DNA of 64,000 bases from Actinomadura xylanilytica (GCF_030283145.1 NZ_JASNWE010000001.1:804690-868689); one strand, 5' to 3'; positions 27,329 to 36,027 are shown, counted from the first letter of the stretch. A program made the numbers and translations. Notes: a model not told the origin generated them from the letters alone.

Positions 27329-28362
27329 GCGGTCACCGTCCGGGCCCGGCGGACGAGCATGATGAGGAAGGGGGCGCCGATCAGCGCGGTGACGACGCCC
27401 GCGCGGACCTCGGCGGGCGGGGTGACCAGCCGTCCGATCACGTCGGCGGCGAGCAGCAGCGCGGGCCCGAGCAGCACCGAGACCGCCAGGACCCAGCGGT
27501 GCCCGGCGCCGACCAGGCCGCGGGCCAGGTGCGGCACGGCGAGGCCGACGAACCCGATCGGGCCGGCGGCGGCGACGGCGGCGCCGGTCAGCATGATCGC
27601 GGCGACCGCCGCGGCGAGCCGCACCATGCCGACGTTGCGGCCGAGGCCGCGGGCCAGGTCGTCGCCGAGGGCGAGCGCGTCCAGGCCGCGGGCCGCGCCG
27701 AAGGCGAGCACCACGCCGGCCGCGACGAACGGCAGCAGCCACAGCGCGACCTCGGGCGGCCGGCCGGCCAGCGACCCGACGGCCCAGAACCGGTACTGGT
27801 CGAAGGTCTGGGAGTCGACGGTCAGCACGCCGACCACCACGCCGCTGAGCGAGGCGTCCAGCGCGGTGCCGGCCAGCGCGAGCGTGACGGGCGAGGCGCC
27901 GTCGCGGGTGCGCGCGGCCAGGGCGTAGACGAACGTGCCGGACAGCGCGGCGCCCGCGATGCCGAACCAGATGTAGGCGGGCAGCGCGGTCAGCCCGAAC
28001 ACGCTGATCGCCAGGACCACGCCGAGTGAGGCGCCGGAGGTGACGCCCATGATCCGCGGGTCGGCGAGCGGGTTGCGGGTGAGCGCCTGCATCAGCACCC
28101 CGGAGAGGGCGAGCGCGGCGCCGGCCGCGACGCCGGTGACGGTGCGCGGCAGCCGCAGCGAGCGGACGATCGTGCTCTCCTCGCCGCCGTCCGGGTGCAG
28201 CAGCGCGTCCAGGACGTGGCCGGGGGCGATCCCGCGGCTCCCGGCGGCGAGGCTCGCGAGGACGGCCGCGGCGAGCAGCAGCGCGCTCAGCGCGAGGACG
28301 ACCGGGCGCCGGGCGCGTCCGCCTCGATCGGTCACCCGCGCCACCCCTGCGTTCCGGCCCAC
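27325..28362 (-). CDS. Iron-siderophore ABC transporter, FecCD-type permease (first)
   Basis: Up to 345 residues; GTG codons at 28362 and 28344 are both possible starts. About ten membrane segments with FecCD signatures GAALALSGVLMQALTRNPLA and GPIGFVGLAVPHLARGLVG. It is the first gene of the four-gene importer (permease, permease, ATPase, binding protein), with an iron box just upstream. Confidence 0.93.
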   Translation of the reverse strand: MGRNAGVARVTDRGGRARRPVVLALSALLLAAAVLASLAAGSRGIAPGHVLDALLHPDGGEESTIVRSLRLPRTVTGVAAGAALALSGVLMQALTRNPLADPRIMGVTSGASLGVVLAISVFGLTALPAYIWFGIAGAALSGTFVYALAARTRDGASPVTLALAGTALDASLSGVVVGVLTVDSQTFDQYRFWAVGSLAGRPPEVALWLLPFVAAGVVLAFGAARGLDALALGDDLARGLGRNVGMVRLAAAVAAIMLTGAAVAAAGPIGFVGLAVPHLARGLVGAGHRWVLAVSVLLGPALLLAADVIGRLVTPPAEVRAGVVTALIGAPFLIMLVRRARTVTA

Positions 28363-28371
28363 CTGCCGAAC

Positions 28372-28390
28372 ACAGGTAAGGCTTGCCTAA
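28372..28390. promoter_or_regulatory. Iron box (DtxR/IdeR/DmdR-type operator)
   Basis: AGGTAAGGC-TTGCCTAA fits the actinobacterial iron-box consensus TWAGGTTAGSCTAACCTWA at 14 or more of 19 positions. It lies within 12-30 bp of the candidate starts of the first permease, so iron-loaded regulator would block transcription of the importer. Confidence 0.75.
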
Positions 28391-28478
28391 ATCCCCGGGA
28401 AGATTAGGCGACGACCACGGAAAACGACAAATCCGGACTAACCGCTGGACGGAACGCACCACCCGGCGCTATGTTCTT

Positions 28479-28517
28479 CTCATAACGAGTTCAACTCACC
28501 TTGAGATTTACTCATAA
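28479..28517. promoter_or_regulatory. Double operator upstream of the Nudix-VWA-PurA-like operon
   Basis: Three nested signals: a perfect dyad GAGTT-C-AACTC (28487-28497), a second dyad TGAG-n5-CTCA (28502-28514), and a direct repeat CTCATAA (28479-28485 and 28511-28517) with a 32-bp period, three helical turns. It ends 14 bp before the regulator ATG, overlapping the leader with AAGGAG. Autoregulation by the Nudix-type regulator is the simplest reading. Confidence 0.6.
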
Positions 28518-28531
28518 GGAGAACAACACCG

Positions 28532-29353
28532 ATGAGCCCGGACCAGCGGCCCGCCGACGAGAGCGGCTTCCTCGCCGCCTACGACCCCCGGGACTACGAC
28601 CCGGTCTCGGTGACCGTCGACGTGGTCGCGCTCACCATCCGCGACGGCGGCCTGCACGTGCTGCTGGTTCGGCGCGGCGCGGCGCCCTTCGCGGGCATGT
28701 GGGCGCTGCCCGGCGGATTCGTGCGCGGCGTGCGCGACGCTGAGGACCTCCCCGACGCGGCGGTCCGGGAGCTGGCCGAGGAGACCGGGCTCAGCACCGA
28801 GGGCGGCGCCCTCGACCGGGTCCACCTGGAGCAGCTCGGCACCTACGGCGCCCCCGGCCGGGATCCCCGGATGCGCGTCGTCTCCGTCGCCTACCTGGCG
28901 TTCGCGCCCGAGCTGCCCGATCCGGAGGCGGGCGGCGACGCCGCCGACGCGGGCTGGGTGCCGGTCGGCGCGCTCGGCCTGACCGAAGCCGGGGGCCAGC
29001 TGCCCGGCACCACCCGCCGGCTCGCCTTCGACCACGCGCGGGTCCTGTCGGACGGGCTGGAGCGGGCCCGCGCCAAGCTCGAGTACACCCCGCTCGCCAC
29101 GGCGTTCTGCGACGGCACGTTCACCATCCCCGAACTGCGCGCCGTCTACGAGGCGGTGTGGGGCGAGGAGCTGCACGCCGGGAACTTCCACCGCAAGGTC
29201 CTGTCGGTGCCCGGGTTCGTCGAGAGCACCGGGGACACCGCGGACCGCGGCGGCCGGCGCGGCGGCCCGCGCCCCCGCCTCTACCGGACGGGCGACGCCC
29301 GCCTCCTGCACCCGGCGCTGCTCCGGCCCGGCCGCGAGGAGCAGATCCGGTGA
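28532..29353 (+). CDS. NrtR-like regulator: Nudix domain plus winged helix
   Basis: 273 residues. Residues about 25-165 are a Nudix domain of the NrtR group (WALPGGFVRG, then REUxEExGU as RELAEETGL). The Nudix box has three extra residues between the first Gly and the first Glu, so hydrolysis may be weak or lost. Residues about 170-235 are the C-terminal winged helix (ATAFCDGTFTIPELRAVYEAV, NFHRKVL). NrtR proteins bind ADP-ribose or related nucleotides and control NAD or sugar genes. ATG with AAGGAG upstream. First gene of an operon with the VWA and PurA-like genes. Confidence 0.85.
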   Translation: MSPDQRPADESGFLAAYDPRDYDPVSVTVDVVALTIRDGGLHVLLVRRGAAPFAGMWALPGGFVRGVRDAEDLPDAAVRELAEETGLSTEGGALDRVHLEQLGTYGAPGRDPRMRVVSVAYLAFAPELPDPEAGGDAADAGWVPVGALGLTEAGGQLPGTTRRLAFDHARVLSDGLERARAKLEYTPLATAFCDGTFTIPELRAVYEAVWGEELHAGNFHRKVLSVPGFVESTGDTADRGGRRGGPRPRLYRTGDARLLHPALLRPGREEQIR

Positions 29354-29429
29354 ACGCCGCCGCGGCGCCGTCCCGGGGACGCGGCGCGGCTGCCGGAAGA
29401 GACCGAGATGAGAGAGAAAGGTGACCCCC

Positions 29430-30425
29430 ATGGGAAGCGGACACTGGTCCACCGACGTCTACACATCCGCGGCGAGGTACCGCGCCGCCAGGGGAACCAG
29501 CCCCTTCGCCTACAACGACGGCGGCGCCACCGCCGTCCACCCCGACCTCGACCCGAAGGGCGTGACCGTCCGGGAGAGCCGCGACTCCGACGACCACCCC
29601 GAGTCCCTCGGCATCGGCGTGCTGTTCGACGTCACCGGGTCGATGGGCGGCGTGCCGCGCACGCTCCAGACCAAGCTGCCCGACCTGCTCGGCCTGCTGC
29701 TGCGCAAGGGCTACGTCGCGCACCCGCAGATCCTGTTCGGCGCCGTCGGCGACGCGACCTGCGACCGGGCGCCGCTCCAGGTCGGCCAGTTCGAGGCCGA
29801 CAACCGGATGGACGACGACCTCGGCAAGATCCTGCTGGAGGGCGGCGGCGGCGGCCAGTTCACCGAGTCGTACGAGCTGGCGATGTACTTCATGGCCCGG
29901 CACACCGCGCTCGACTGCTGGGAGAGGCGGGGCCGCCGCGGCTACCTGTTCATGATCGGCGACGAGCTGGCCTACCCGGCGGTCAAGCGCGCCGAGGCGG
30001 CCAGGGTCATCGGCGCCGGGCCGGACGAGGACGTCCCGGTCGCGGCGCTCGTCCGCGAGTTGCAGCGGATGTACGACGTGTACTTCATCATCCCCGAGGG
30101 CGCGCACCACTCCCGCGACGCCCGGCTGCGGGAGTTCTGGCGCGGGCTGCTCGGCCAGAACGTCCTGTACCTGGACGACCTCGGCGCGGTCTGCGAGACG
30201 ATCGCGCTGACCATCGGCCTGGCCGAGGACGCGATCGACCTCGCCGAGGGGCTCGGCCACCTGGCCGAGACCGGGTCGGGCGCGGGCGCCTCGGTGTCGC
30301 GGGCGCTCGCCGCGCTGGACGGCCCCCGTCCCCCGGCTCCGGCGTCCCCGAACCCGCGGTCCGGCCCATCCTCCGCCCCGTCGCGGCGGAACCGCGGCGG
30401 GCCCTCCAGGACCGCCTGGCTGTGA
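29430..30425 (+). CDS. VWA-like (von Willebrand factor A fold) protein of unknown function
   Basis: About 331 residues, ATG at 29430 (GTG at 29421 is the alternative). A MIDAS-type metal site is seen in GVLFDVTGSMGGVPRTLQ (about residues 70-87); further acidic positions lie at GAVGDATCD and FMIGDELAY. No signal peptide or membrane helix, so it is cytoplasmic. The last 40 residues are Pro/Arg/Ser-rich and disordered. It starts 76 bp after the Nudix regulator and its stop overlaps the next start (GTGA), so translation with the PurA-like enzyme is probably coupled. VWA proteins usually assemble or activate partners. Confidence 0.75.
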   Translation: MGSGHWSTDVYTSAARYRAARGTSPFAYNDGGATAVHPDLDPKGVTVRESRDSDDHPESLGIGVLFDVTGSMGGVPRTLQTKLPDLLGLLLRKGYVAHPQILFGAVGDATCDRAPLQVGQFEADNRMDDDLGKILLEGGGGGQFTESYELAMYFMARHTALDCWERRGRRGYLFMIGDELAYPAVKRAEAARVIGAGPDEDVPVAALVRELQRMYDVYFIIPEGAHHSRDARLREFWRGLLGQNVLYLDDLGAVCETIALTIGLAEDAIDLAEGLGHLAETGSGAGASVSRALAALDGPRPPAPASPNPRSGPSSAPSRRNRGGPSRTAWL

Positions 30426-31750
30426 CCCGGCACATGGTCGTGGCGGACCTCGGGTTCGGGGACGCCGGCAAGGGCACCGTCGTCGACTGGCTCTGCCTGC
30501 GGGGGCCTGAACCGGTCGGCGCCGTGGTGCGGTTCAACGGGGGCGCGCAGGCGGCGCACAACGTGGTCGCGGCGGACGGGCGGCACCACACGTTCGCCCA
30601 GTTCGGCTCGGGGAGCCTGACGGCGGGGGTGCGGACGCACCTGTCCCGGTTCATGCTCGTCGATCCGCTGGCGCTGGGCGCCGAGGCCGCGCACCTGCGC
30701 TCCCTCGGCGTAGCCCAGCCGCTCGGCCTGCTGACCGCCGACCGCGACGCGCCGCTGACCACGCCGTACCACCGGGCCGCCAACCGTGCGCGGGAGGCGG
30801 CCCGGGGCGCGGGACGGCACGGATCGTGCGGGATGGGCGTCGGCGAGACCGCCGCATACGCGCTCGCGCACGAGGACGCGCCGCGCGTGGGCGACTGCCT
30901 CTCGCGCGCGCGTCTGCGGCGGACCTTGACCGCTGTACACGACCACTACCGCGACACGTTCCCCAGCGTCTTCCCCGGCGACGAGATGCCGCCGGTCGAC
31001 GACTGCGTGGAGGCGTTCCTGGCCTTCGGCGAGAACGTCCGGATCGTCGACGGCCGGTACCTTCCCGGGCTGCTGCGGTCCACGAACGTGGTGTTCGAAG
31101 GCGCCCAAGGTGTGCTGCTGGACGAATGGCACGGCTTCCACCCGTACACGACCTGGTCGACCACCACGTTCGCCAACGCCGAGACCCTCCTCGCGGAGGC
31201 GGGCGCGCACGCGACCCGGCTCGGCGTGCTGCGTGCGTACGCGACGCGCCACGGCCCGGGACCGTTCGTCACCGAAGACCCGGCCCTCACAGCGGAGCTG
31301 CCCGACCGGCACAACGGCACGGGACCCTGGCAGGGCGCATTTCGGACCGGACACCTTGACGCGGTGGCCCTCCGGTACGCGCTCGACGTGACTGGCGGGG
31401 TGGACGCCCTGGCGGTCACCCACCTGGACGTGGCGAACGCCCGCAGCGACCTTCGTCTGTGCAGCGCGTACGACATGGACGGCGAACTCGTCCACCGCCT
31501 ACCCACTGGGCCTCCGGGCGGGGCGCCGGGCGGCCTGGAGCGGCAAGCCGCCCTGACCGATCGCCTGATGAGGGCACGTCCCGTCTACAGACCGCTCCCC
31601 GATCCCGTGCAGGCGATCGAAGAGGAGGCGGGCGCTCCGGTGGTGCTGCGCTCCTACGGGCCGACGGCGGGAGACAAGGTCCACGTCCCCCAAGGGACTC
31701 GCATCGCGCGCCCCGGGGCCGCAACCGGCCCCGTGCCCGCCGGCCATTGA
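30422..31750 (+). CDS. Divergent adenylosuccinate synthetase-like enzyme (PurA family)
   Basis: 442 residues from the GTG that overlaps the VWA stop (an ATG at 30434 is the alternative). Family features: ADLGFGDAGKGTVVDWL (GTP loop; catalytic Asp kept, the usual next Glu replaced by Ala), FNGGAQAAHNVV (catalytic His kept), FEGAQGVLLDEWHGFHPYTT and THLDVANA. The usual GTTxRGIGPAYxD loop is changed to HGSCGMGVGETAAYAL. PurA joins aspartate to IMP using GTP; here the changed loops and the operon with a Nudix regulator suggest another nucleotide or acceptor. Probably not the housekeeping PurA. Confidence 0.8.
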   Translation: MTRHMVVADLGFGDAGKGTVVDWLCLRGPEPVGAVVRFNGGAQAAHNVVAADGRHHTFAQFGSGSLTAGVRTHLSRFMLVDPLALGAEAAHLRSLGVAQPLGLLTADRDAPLTTPYHRAANRAREAARGAGRHGSCGMGVGETAAYALAHEDAPRVGDCLSRARLRRTLTAVHDHYRDTFPSVFPGDEMPPVDDCVEAFLAFGENVRIVDGRYLPGLLRSTNVVFEGAQGVLLDEWHGFHPYTTWSTTTFANAETLLAEAGAHATRLGVLRAYATRHGPGPFVTEDPALTAELPDRHNGTGPWQGAFRTGHLDAVALRYALDVTGGVDALAVTHLDVANARSDLRLCSAYDMDGELVHRLPTGPPGGAPGGLERQAALTDRLMRARPVYRPLPDPVQAIEEEAGAPVVLRSYGPTAGDKVHVPQGTRIARPGAATGPVPAGH

Positions 31751-31845
31751 CCGCGGCGGCCGATGCGATCATGATCTCGCTGTACGCACGACGGCCGGAC
31801 CGGGGGACCGCGCGTGGTGCGCCTCTGCGATCCGGGAGGTCGGCC

Positions 31846-33855
31846 TTGCGTTCCTCTGTCCTGCGCGCGACGGCCTCGGCCGCCGGCGCCCTGCTGGCCC
31901 TGGCGCTGCTCGCCGCGCCCCCGCCGGCCACCGCCGCCGGGCCGTCCGCCCCCGCGCGGCCCGCCGCGGCGTCGCCGGCCGAGGGGGACGGCTGCGACCC
32001 GATCGATCCGGCCGCGTGCCTGCTCCCGTTCCCGAGCGACTGGTACACCCGTCCCGATCCGTCCACGCCGACCGGCCGCCGGGTCGCCCTGCGCACGACG
32101 CTGCGCAACTCGATCGGGATCCCGGTCGACCCCGCCGAGTGGAACCGGTCGGACGGCTTCTCGCCCGGCTCCATGCTGCTCGCCCGGGTGCCCGGCGTGG
32201 ACGTCGGCCGCAGCGGCGTCGCGCCGATCACCGACATCGGCTCCTCGCTGCGCCCGGACGCCCCGGTCGTCATCGTCGACACCGCGACCGGGGAGCGGGT
32301 GCCGTACTGGGCCGAGCTGGACGCGAACGCCGACACGGCCGACCGGCGGGCGCTGATCGTCCGGCCCGCGCGCAACCTCCGCGAGGGGCACCACTACGCC
32401 GTCGCGTTCCGGAACCTGCGCGGCGCGGACGGCGCGGCCATCGCGCCCGGCGCCGCGTTCGCCAGGATCCTCGGTCCGGATCTGCCGGCCGCCGACCCGC
32501 TGCGCGCGCGGCAGCGCGCCGAGCGGGCGGTGCTGGCGGGCCTCGCCCGGCACGGGGTGGGACGCGCCGGGCTGTACCTCGCCTGGGACTTCACGGTGGC
32601 GAGCCGGCAGGGCCTGTCCGGGCGGATGCTGAAGATCCGCGACGACGCGCTCGCCGGGCTCGGCGACGGCTCCCCCGGCTTCGCGGTCACCCAGGTCGCC
32701 GACGACGTGGACGAGCAGATCGGCCGCGAGGTGAAGGGCTTCCTCCTCGCGCCGAGCTATCTGGACCAGCCCGGCGGCCCGCCCGGCTCGGCGTTCCGGT
32801 ACGGCGCCGACGGGCTCCCGTCCCGGCTGCCGGGCAACCTCCAGCTCGTCGCCTTCCAGTGCGAGATCCCGAAGTCGGCGTTCACCAAGGCGGCCCGGCC
32901 CGCGCTGTACGGGCACGGGCTGCTCGGCAAGGAGAGCGAGGTCGGCGCCGGCAACGTCAAGGCGATGGCGGCCGAGCACGGCTTCGCGTTCTGCGCGACC
33001 AAGTGGTCGGGGATGGCCGACGAGGACATCCCGAACGTCCTCACCGCGCTCGCCGACATCTCCCGCTTCCGGACGGTCGCCGACCGGCTCCAGCAGGGCA
33101 TGCTGAACTTCATCGTGCTCGGCCGCGCGATGACCCGCGGCTTCGCGCGCGACAAGGCGTTCCAGGACGGCGCCGGCAAGCCGCTGATCGACCCGTCCGC
33201 CGGCCTGGCCTACGACGGCAACAGCCAGGGCGGCATCATGGGCGGCGCGCTGACCGCGGTGTCGCCCGACCTCCGCCGGTCCGTGCTCGGCGTCCCGGCG
33301 ATGAACTACAGCACGCTACTCAACCGCAGCGCCGACTTCCCCACCTACGAGCAGGTCCTCTCCCGGTTCTACCCCGACAAGCTCGACCAGCAGATCGGGC
33401 TGGGCCTGATCCAGATGCTCTGGGACCGGGGCGAGGCCAACGGCTACGCCTGGCACATGACCGACCGGCCGCTCCCGGGCACACCGAAGCACCGGGTGCT
33501 GATGCACGTCGCGTTCGGCGACCACCAGGTCGCCCCGGTGGCCGCGGAGGTCGAGGCCCGCACGATCGGCGCCCGCGTGCACGCCCCGGCGCTGACGCCC
33601 GGCCGCAGCCCCGACAAGGTCCCGTTCTGGGACCTCCCGGCCCTCGGCGCCGACCCCTACGACGGCTCCGCGCTGGTGCTGTGGGACAGCGGCTCGCCCG
33701 CTCCCCCGCTGACCAACACCCCGCCGACGGAGGGCCGCGACCCGCACTCGGACCCGCGCGGCGCCGCCCTCGCGCGGCGGCAGAAGGCGGTCTTCCTGTC
33801 GACCGGCCAGGTCGTCGACGTCTGCGGCGGCGCCCCCTGCGTGATCACCCCGTAG
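31846..33855 (+). CDS. Secreted alpha/beta-hydrolase-like protein
   Basis: 669 residues from a TTG preceded by GGGAGG at good spacing, which gives a clean signal peptide (LRSSVLRATASAAGALLALALLAAPP cut after TAA; shown in part). An ATG at 31771 would add 25 odd residues. The N-terminal half resembles the Ig-like part of bacterial lipase-type virulence proteins; a nucleophile elbow GNSQGG lies near residue 463 (LAYDGNSQGGIMGG), and a catalytic-type His is in MHVAFGDHQV. Probably a secreted esterase or lipase; substrate unknown. It is 95 bp after the PurA-like gene but looks functionally separate. Confidence 0.75.
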   Translation: MRSSVLRATASAAGALLALALLAAPPPATAAGPSAPARPAAASPAEGDGCDPIDPAACLLPFPSDWYTRPDPSTPTGRRVALRTTLRNSIGIPVDPAEWNRSDGFSPGSMLLARVPGVDVGRSGVAPITDIGSSLRPDAPVVIVDTATGERVPYWAELDANADTADRRALIVRPARNLREGHHYAVAFRNLRGADGAAIAPGAAFARILGPDLPAADPLRARQRAERAVLAGLARHGVGRAGLYLAWDFTVASRQGLSGRMLKIRDDALAGLGDGSPGFAVTQVADDVDEQIGREVKGFLLAPSYLDQPGGPPGSAFRYGADGLPSRLPGNLQLVAFQCEIPKSAFTKAARPALYGHGLLGKESEVGAGNVKAMAAEHGFAFCATKWSGMADEDIPNVLTALADISRFRTVADRLQQGMLNFIVLGRAMTRGFARDKAFQDGAGKPLIDPSAGLAYDGNSQGGIMGGALTAVSPDLRRSVLGVPAMNYSTLLNRSADFPTYEQVLSRFYPDKLDQQIGLGLIQMLWDRGEANGYAWHMTDRPLPGTPKHRVLMHVAFGDHQVAPVAAEVEARTIGARVHAPALTPGRSPDKVPFWDLPALGADPYDGSALVLWDSGSPAPPLTNTPPTEGRDPHSDPRGAALARRQKAVFLSTGQVVDVCGGAPCVITP

Positions 33856-34018
33856 CCGCCCTCCCGCGCGAGGACGTCCCCGCTACCATGGCGCCCGCGC
33901 CGTCCCGGACCACCGGAGTCACGCCGAACGCGCCCGCAGAATCCCGGTCCACAGGGTTGGCAACCTTGCGTGTCCGCGCGATGATTCTGTGTCACCGTCC
34001 CCGATGCGAAGGTCACCC

Positions 34019-34411
34019 ATGAAGGACACCGCGGTCGATGTGCTCGTGATCGACGGCAGGCGGCACACCACGGTGCTGCTCAGCGGCGAGCTCGACCGGC
34101 TCACCGCCCCGGAGGCACGGCGCCGGCTGCGCGCCGTGGTGCGCGCCGCCGACCGGCCGCTGGTGCTCGACCTGTCGGGGGTCTCGTTCTTCGACGCGGC
34201 GGGCATGCGCACCGTCTCGGCCGCCGCCGAGCACTGCGCGGCGCGCGGCACCGGCCTCGCCGTGACGGGCGTGCGGCCGTTCGCGGCCAAGATGTTCCGC
34301 ATCCTCGGCATGCACGAGCGGATCACGCTGTGCGGCTCGCTAGACGAGGCGCTGTGGTGCCTGTTCCCGCCCACCGACGAGGAGATCGAGGACTGGCTCC
34401 GCGACGGCTGA
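34019..34411 (+). CDS. STAS-domain protein, anti-sigma-factor antagonist type
   Basis: About 130 residues from the ATG at 34019 (AAGG upstream). A single STAS domain: VDVLVIDGRRHTTVLLSGELD, then the conserved loop VLDLSGVSFFDAAGMRTV. In regulated antagonists (SpoIIAA, BldG) the loop is DSSG/DSTG and the Ser is phosphorylated by an anti-sigma kinase; here it is DAAG, so that Ser is missing. The protein may be always active or may act on a non-kinase partner. No kinase or phosphatase gene is adjacent. The C-terminus is acidic. Confidence 0.85.
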   Translation: MKDTAVDVLVIDGRRHTTVLLSGELDRLTAPEARRRLRAVVRAADRPLVLDLSGVSFFDAAGMRTVSAAAEHCAARGTGLAVTGVRPFAAKMFRILGMHERITLCGSLDEALWCLFPPTDEEIEDWLRDG

Positions 34412-34430
34412 CCGCACGCGGCCACCGCAC

Positions 34431-34483
34431 GCCGGGTACCGGGTGCCGGGTGCCCCACGCCGGGTGCCGGGTGCCAGGTGCCG
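34431..34483. repeat. Short GGGTGCC direct-repeat cluster
   Basis: Five or six near-copies of a 7-8 bp CGGGTGCC unit lie between the convergent STAS and thiamine-binding genes. It may form loose hairpins and aid termination. No other role is visible. Confidence 0.5.
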
Positions 34484-34486
34484 GAG

Positions 34487-34780
34487 TCAGCCGGCCAGGT
34501 GGCGTTCGATCGTCTCGACCTTGGCCTCGAGTGCCCCGGTCGTGCCGGGCCGCAGGTCGGCCTTGACGACGAGGCTGACCCGGGGCGCGCGGGCCGCGAC
34601 GGCGTCGGTGGCCTCCTTGACCACCGCCATCACCTCGTCCCACTCGCCCTCGATGGTGGTGAACATGGCGTCGGTGCGGTTGGGCAGGCCGCTGGCCCGC
34701 ACCACCCGGACCGCCTCCGCGACGAGCTCACCGACGTCCGTACCGGTTCCGAGCGGGGTCACCGAGAACGCGACCAGCAT
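34487..34780 (-). CDS. MTH1187/YkoF-family thiamine-binding protein
   Basis: 97 residues with the family's ferredoxin-like fold: [13 protein letters not shown] at the start, [23 protein letters not shown] in the middle, and [15 protein letters not shown] near the end. Members bind thiamine or related compounds and form tetramers; the in vivo role is not settled. ATG with GGAGG upstream. It follows the DUF7715 gene by 15 bp and is probably co-transcribed with it. Confidence 0.88.
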   Translation of the reverse strand: MLVAFSVTPLGTGTDVGELVAEAVRVVRASGLPNRTDAMFTTIEGEWDEVMAVVKEATDAVAARAPRVSLVVKADLRPGTTGALEAKVETIERHLAG

Positions 34781-34795
34781 GAGCGCACCTCCTGG

Positions 34796-35182
34796 CTAGG
34801 GTTGGACGACCTGCCTGACCACAATCTCATCGAGCCGCCGCTCGACGATCACCCCCTCCGGCCAGTCGCGCACCAGGCAGCGCAGCATCGCCGCCTCGTG
34901 CTCGGCGTAGGTGGGGTCGTGGCCCTGCTGCTCCAGGCTGGACCGGATCGCCTCGACGTAGTCGCCGGCGGTGAACCCGGGGACCTCGCGGACCATCGCG
35001 GTGGTGGTGGCGCGGTGCGAGTTGAGCCCGGCGAACGCCCGGCCGCAGCCGCAGCCGCCGTCGGGGTCGCCGCGGTCGCGGGCGCACACCACGCCGATGT
35101 GGACCAGCTCGCCCTCGACGCACCAGTCGAAGTCGTTGTCGCGGTATCCCTGGCTGACGTCGGTCGCGGTGAGCAGCTTCAC
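34796..35182 (-). CDS. Small conserved actinobacterial protein (DUF7715-like)
   Basis: About 128 residues from the GTG at 35182 (GAGGGGG eight bases upstream). Features are VKLLTATDVSQGYRDNDFDW, CVEGELVHIGVVCARD and a GGCGCGRAFAGLNSHRATTT segment; the three or four Cys may bind metal. The family name is given from memory. Function unknown. Co-directional with the thiamine-binding gene. Confidence 0.7.
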   Translation of the reverse strand: MKLLTATDVSQGYRDNDFDWCVEGELVHIGVVCARDRGDPDGGCGCGRAFAGLNSHRATTTAMVREVPGFTAGDYVEAIRSSLEQQGHDPTYAEHEAAMLRCLVRDWPEGVIVERRLDEIVVRQVVQP

Positions 35183-35258
35183 GGCCGGACCCCCTCGGCG
35201 CATCCGTGGACCCGCCCACGGTACGCCGGGGGTCCGACATCCGGCACGGGTTCGCCCG

Positions 35259-35882
35259 TCACGGCCGCACGTACAGTGCGTACGCCAGGTCGGGCACCAT
35301 GCCCGGGAGCTCGTGCACCAGGCCCGCCACCACCCGTGTGTACACCACCGAGTAGAGCCCGCCGATGGTCAGCTCGGCGGTCAGCGCCGGGGCGCGGTAG
35401 CCCGGCGAGAGCCGCCGCACCTCCAGCTCGGCGAGCCCCGCGAAGGTGCGCAGCATCTCGTCCCGCCGGGCGGTCGCGCGCCGCCCGGCGGGCAGCACCT
35501 CCACGATGCACATGCGGGCGGCGGCCGGATCGGCGGCCAGCCCCTCCAGGAACGCGCGCAGCCCCGCCTGGAACCGGTCGGGGATGCCGGTCTCCCGCTG
35601 GTACGCCTCGGCGGTGCGCTCCAGCAGGCCGTTCATCACGTGGTCGTAGGCGGCGAGGAACGCCTCCTCCTTGTTGCCGAAGTGCTCGTAGAAGGTCCGG
35701 CGGGACACCTGGGCCCGGCCGATGACGGCCTCCACGCTCATCCGCGAGTAGCCGATCTCCCCGGCGGCGGCGACGACGGCCGACAGGATCCGGCCGCGCT
35801 GGTTGTCCCGTACGTAGTCGCGCGACAGCCCGTGCCGGCCGCCGTGCAGCTTGCCGGGCCCCCCGTCAGCGGACCCGACCAC
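35259..35882 (-). CDS. TetR/AcrR-family regulator
   Basis: 207 residues from the GTG at 35882, chosen because GGGAGGG lies upstream; earlier in-frame sequence is low complexity. The HTH is ILSAVVAAAGEIGYSRMSVE, then RAQVSRRTFYEHFGNKEEAF. It is divergent from the enoyl-CoA hydratase gene, with a short dyad just before that gene's ATG, so it probably controls it. Ligand likely an acyl-CoA or aromatic, by inference. Confidence 0.88.
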   Translation of the reverse strand: MVGSADGGPGKLHGGRHGLSRDYVRDNQRGRILSAVVAAAGEIGYSRMSVEAVIGRAQVSRRTFYEHFGNKEEAFLAAYDHVMNGLLERTAEAYQRETGIPDRFQAGLRAFLEGLAADPAAARMCIVEVLPAGRRATARRDEMLRTFAGLAELEVRRLSPGYRAPALTAELTIGGLYSVVYTRVVAGLVHELPGMVPDLAYALYVRP

Positions 35883-36027
35883 CGTCGGCCCTCCCGGAAC
35901 GCCCGTCCGGCGGGACGGGCGGAGGCGATCCGGGTCGGGTCCGGGGTGGGTCCGGGATCGATGCCGTCGTCGCTCGCGCCATGCCGCCAGCCTAGGGACC
36001 GTGCCCCCCGTGCGACAGGGACGGCGC

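Noticed and set aside
30422-31750. PurZ (2-aminoadenine, Z-DNA pathway) as identity of the PurA-like gene
   Set aside because: PurZ is marked by loss of the catalytic Asp; here Asp is present (GDAGKG). No DatZ, MazZ or phage genes are nearby.
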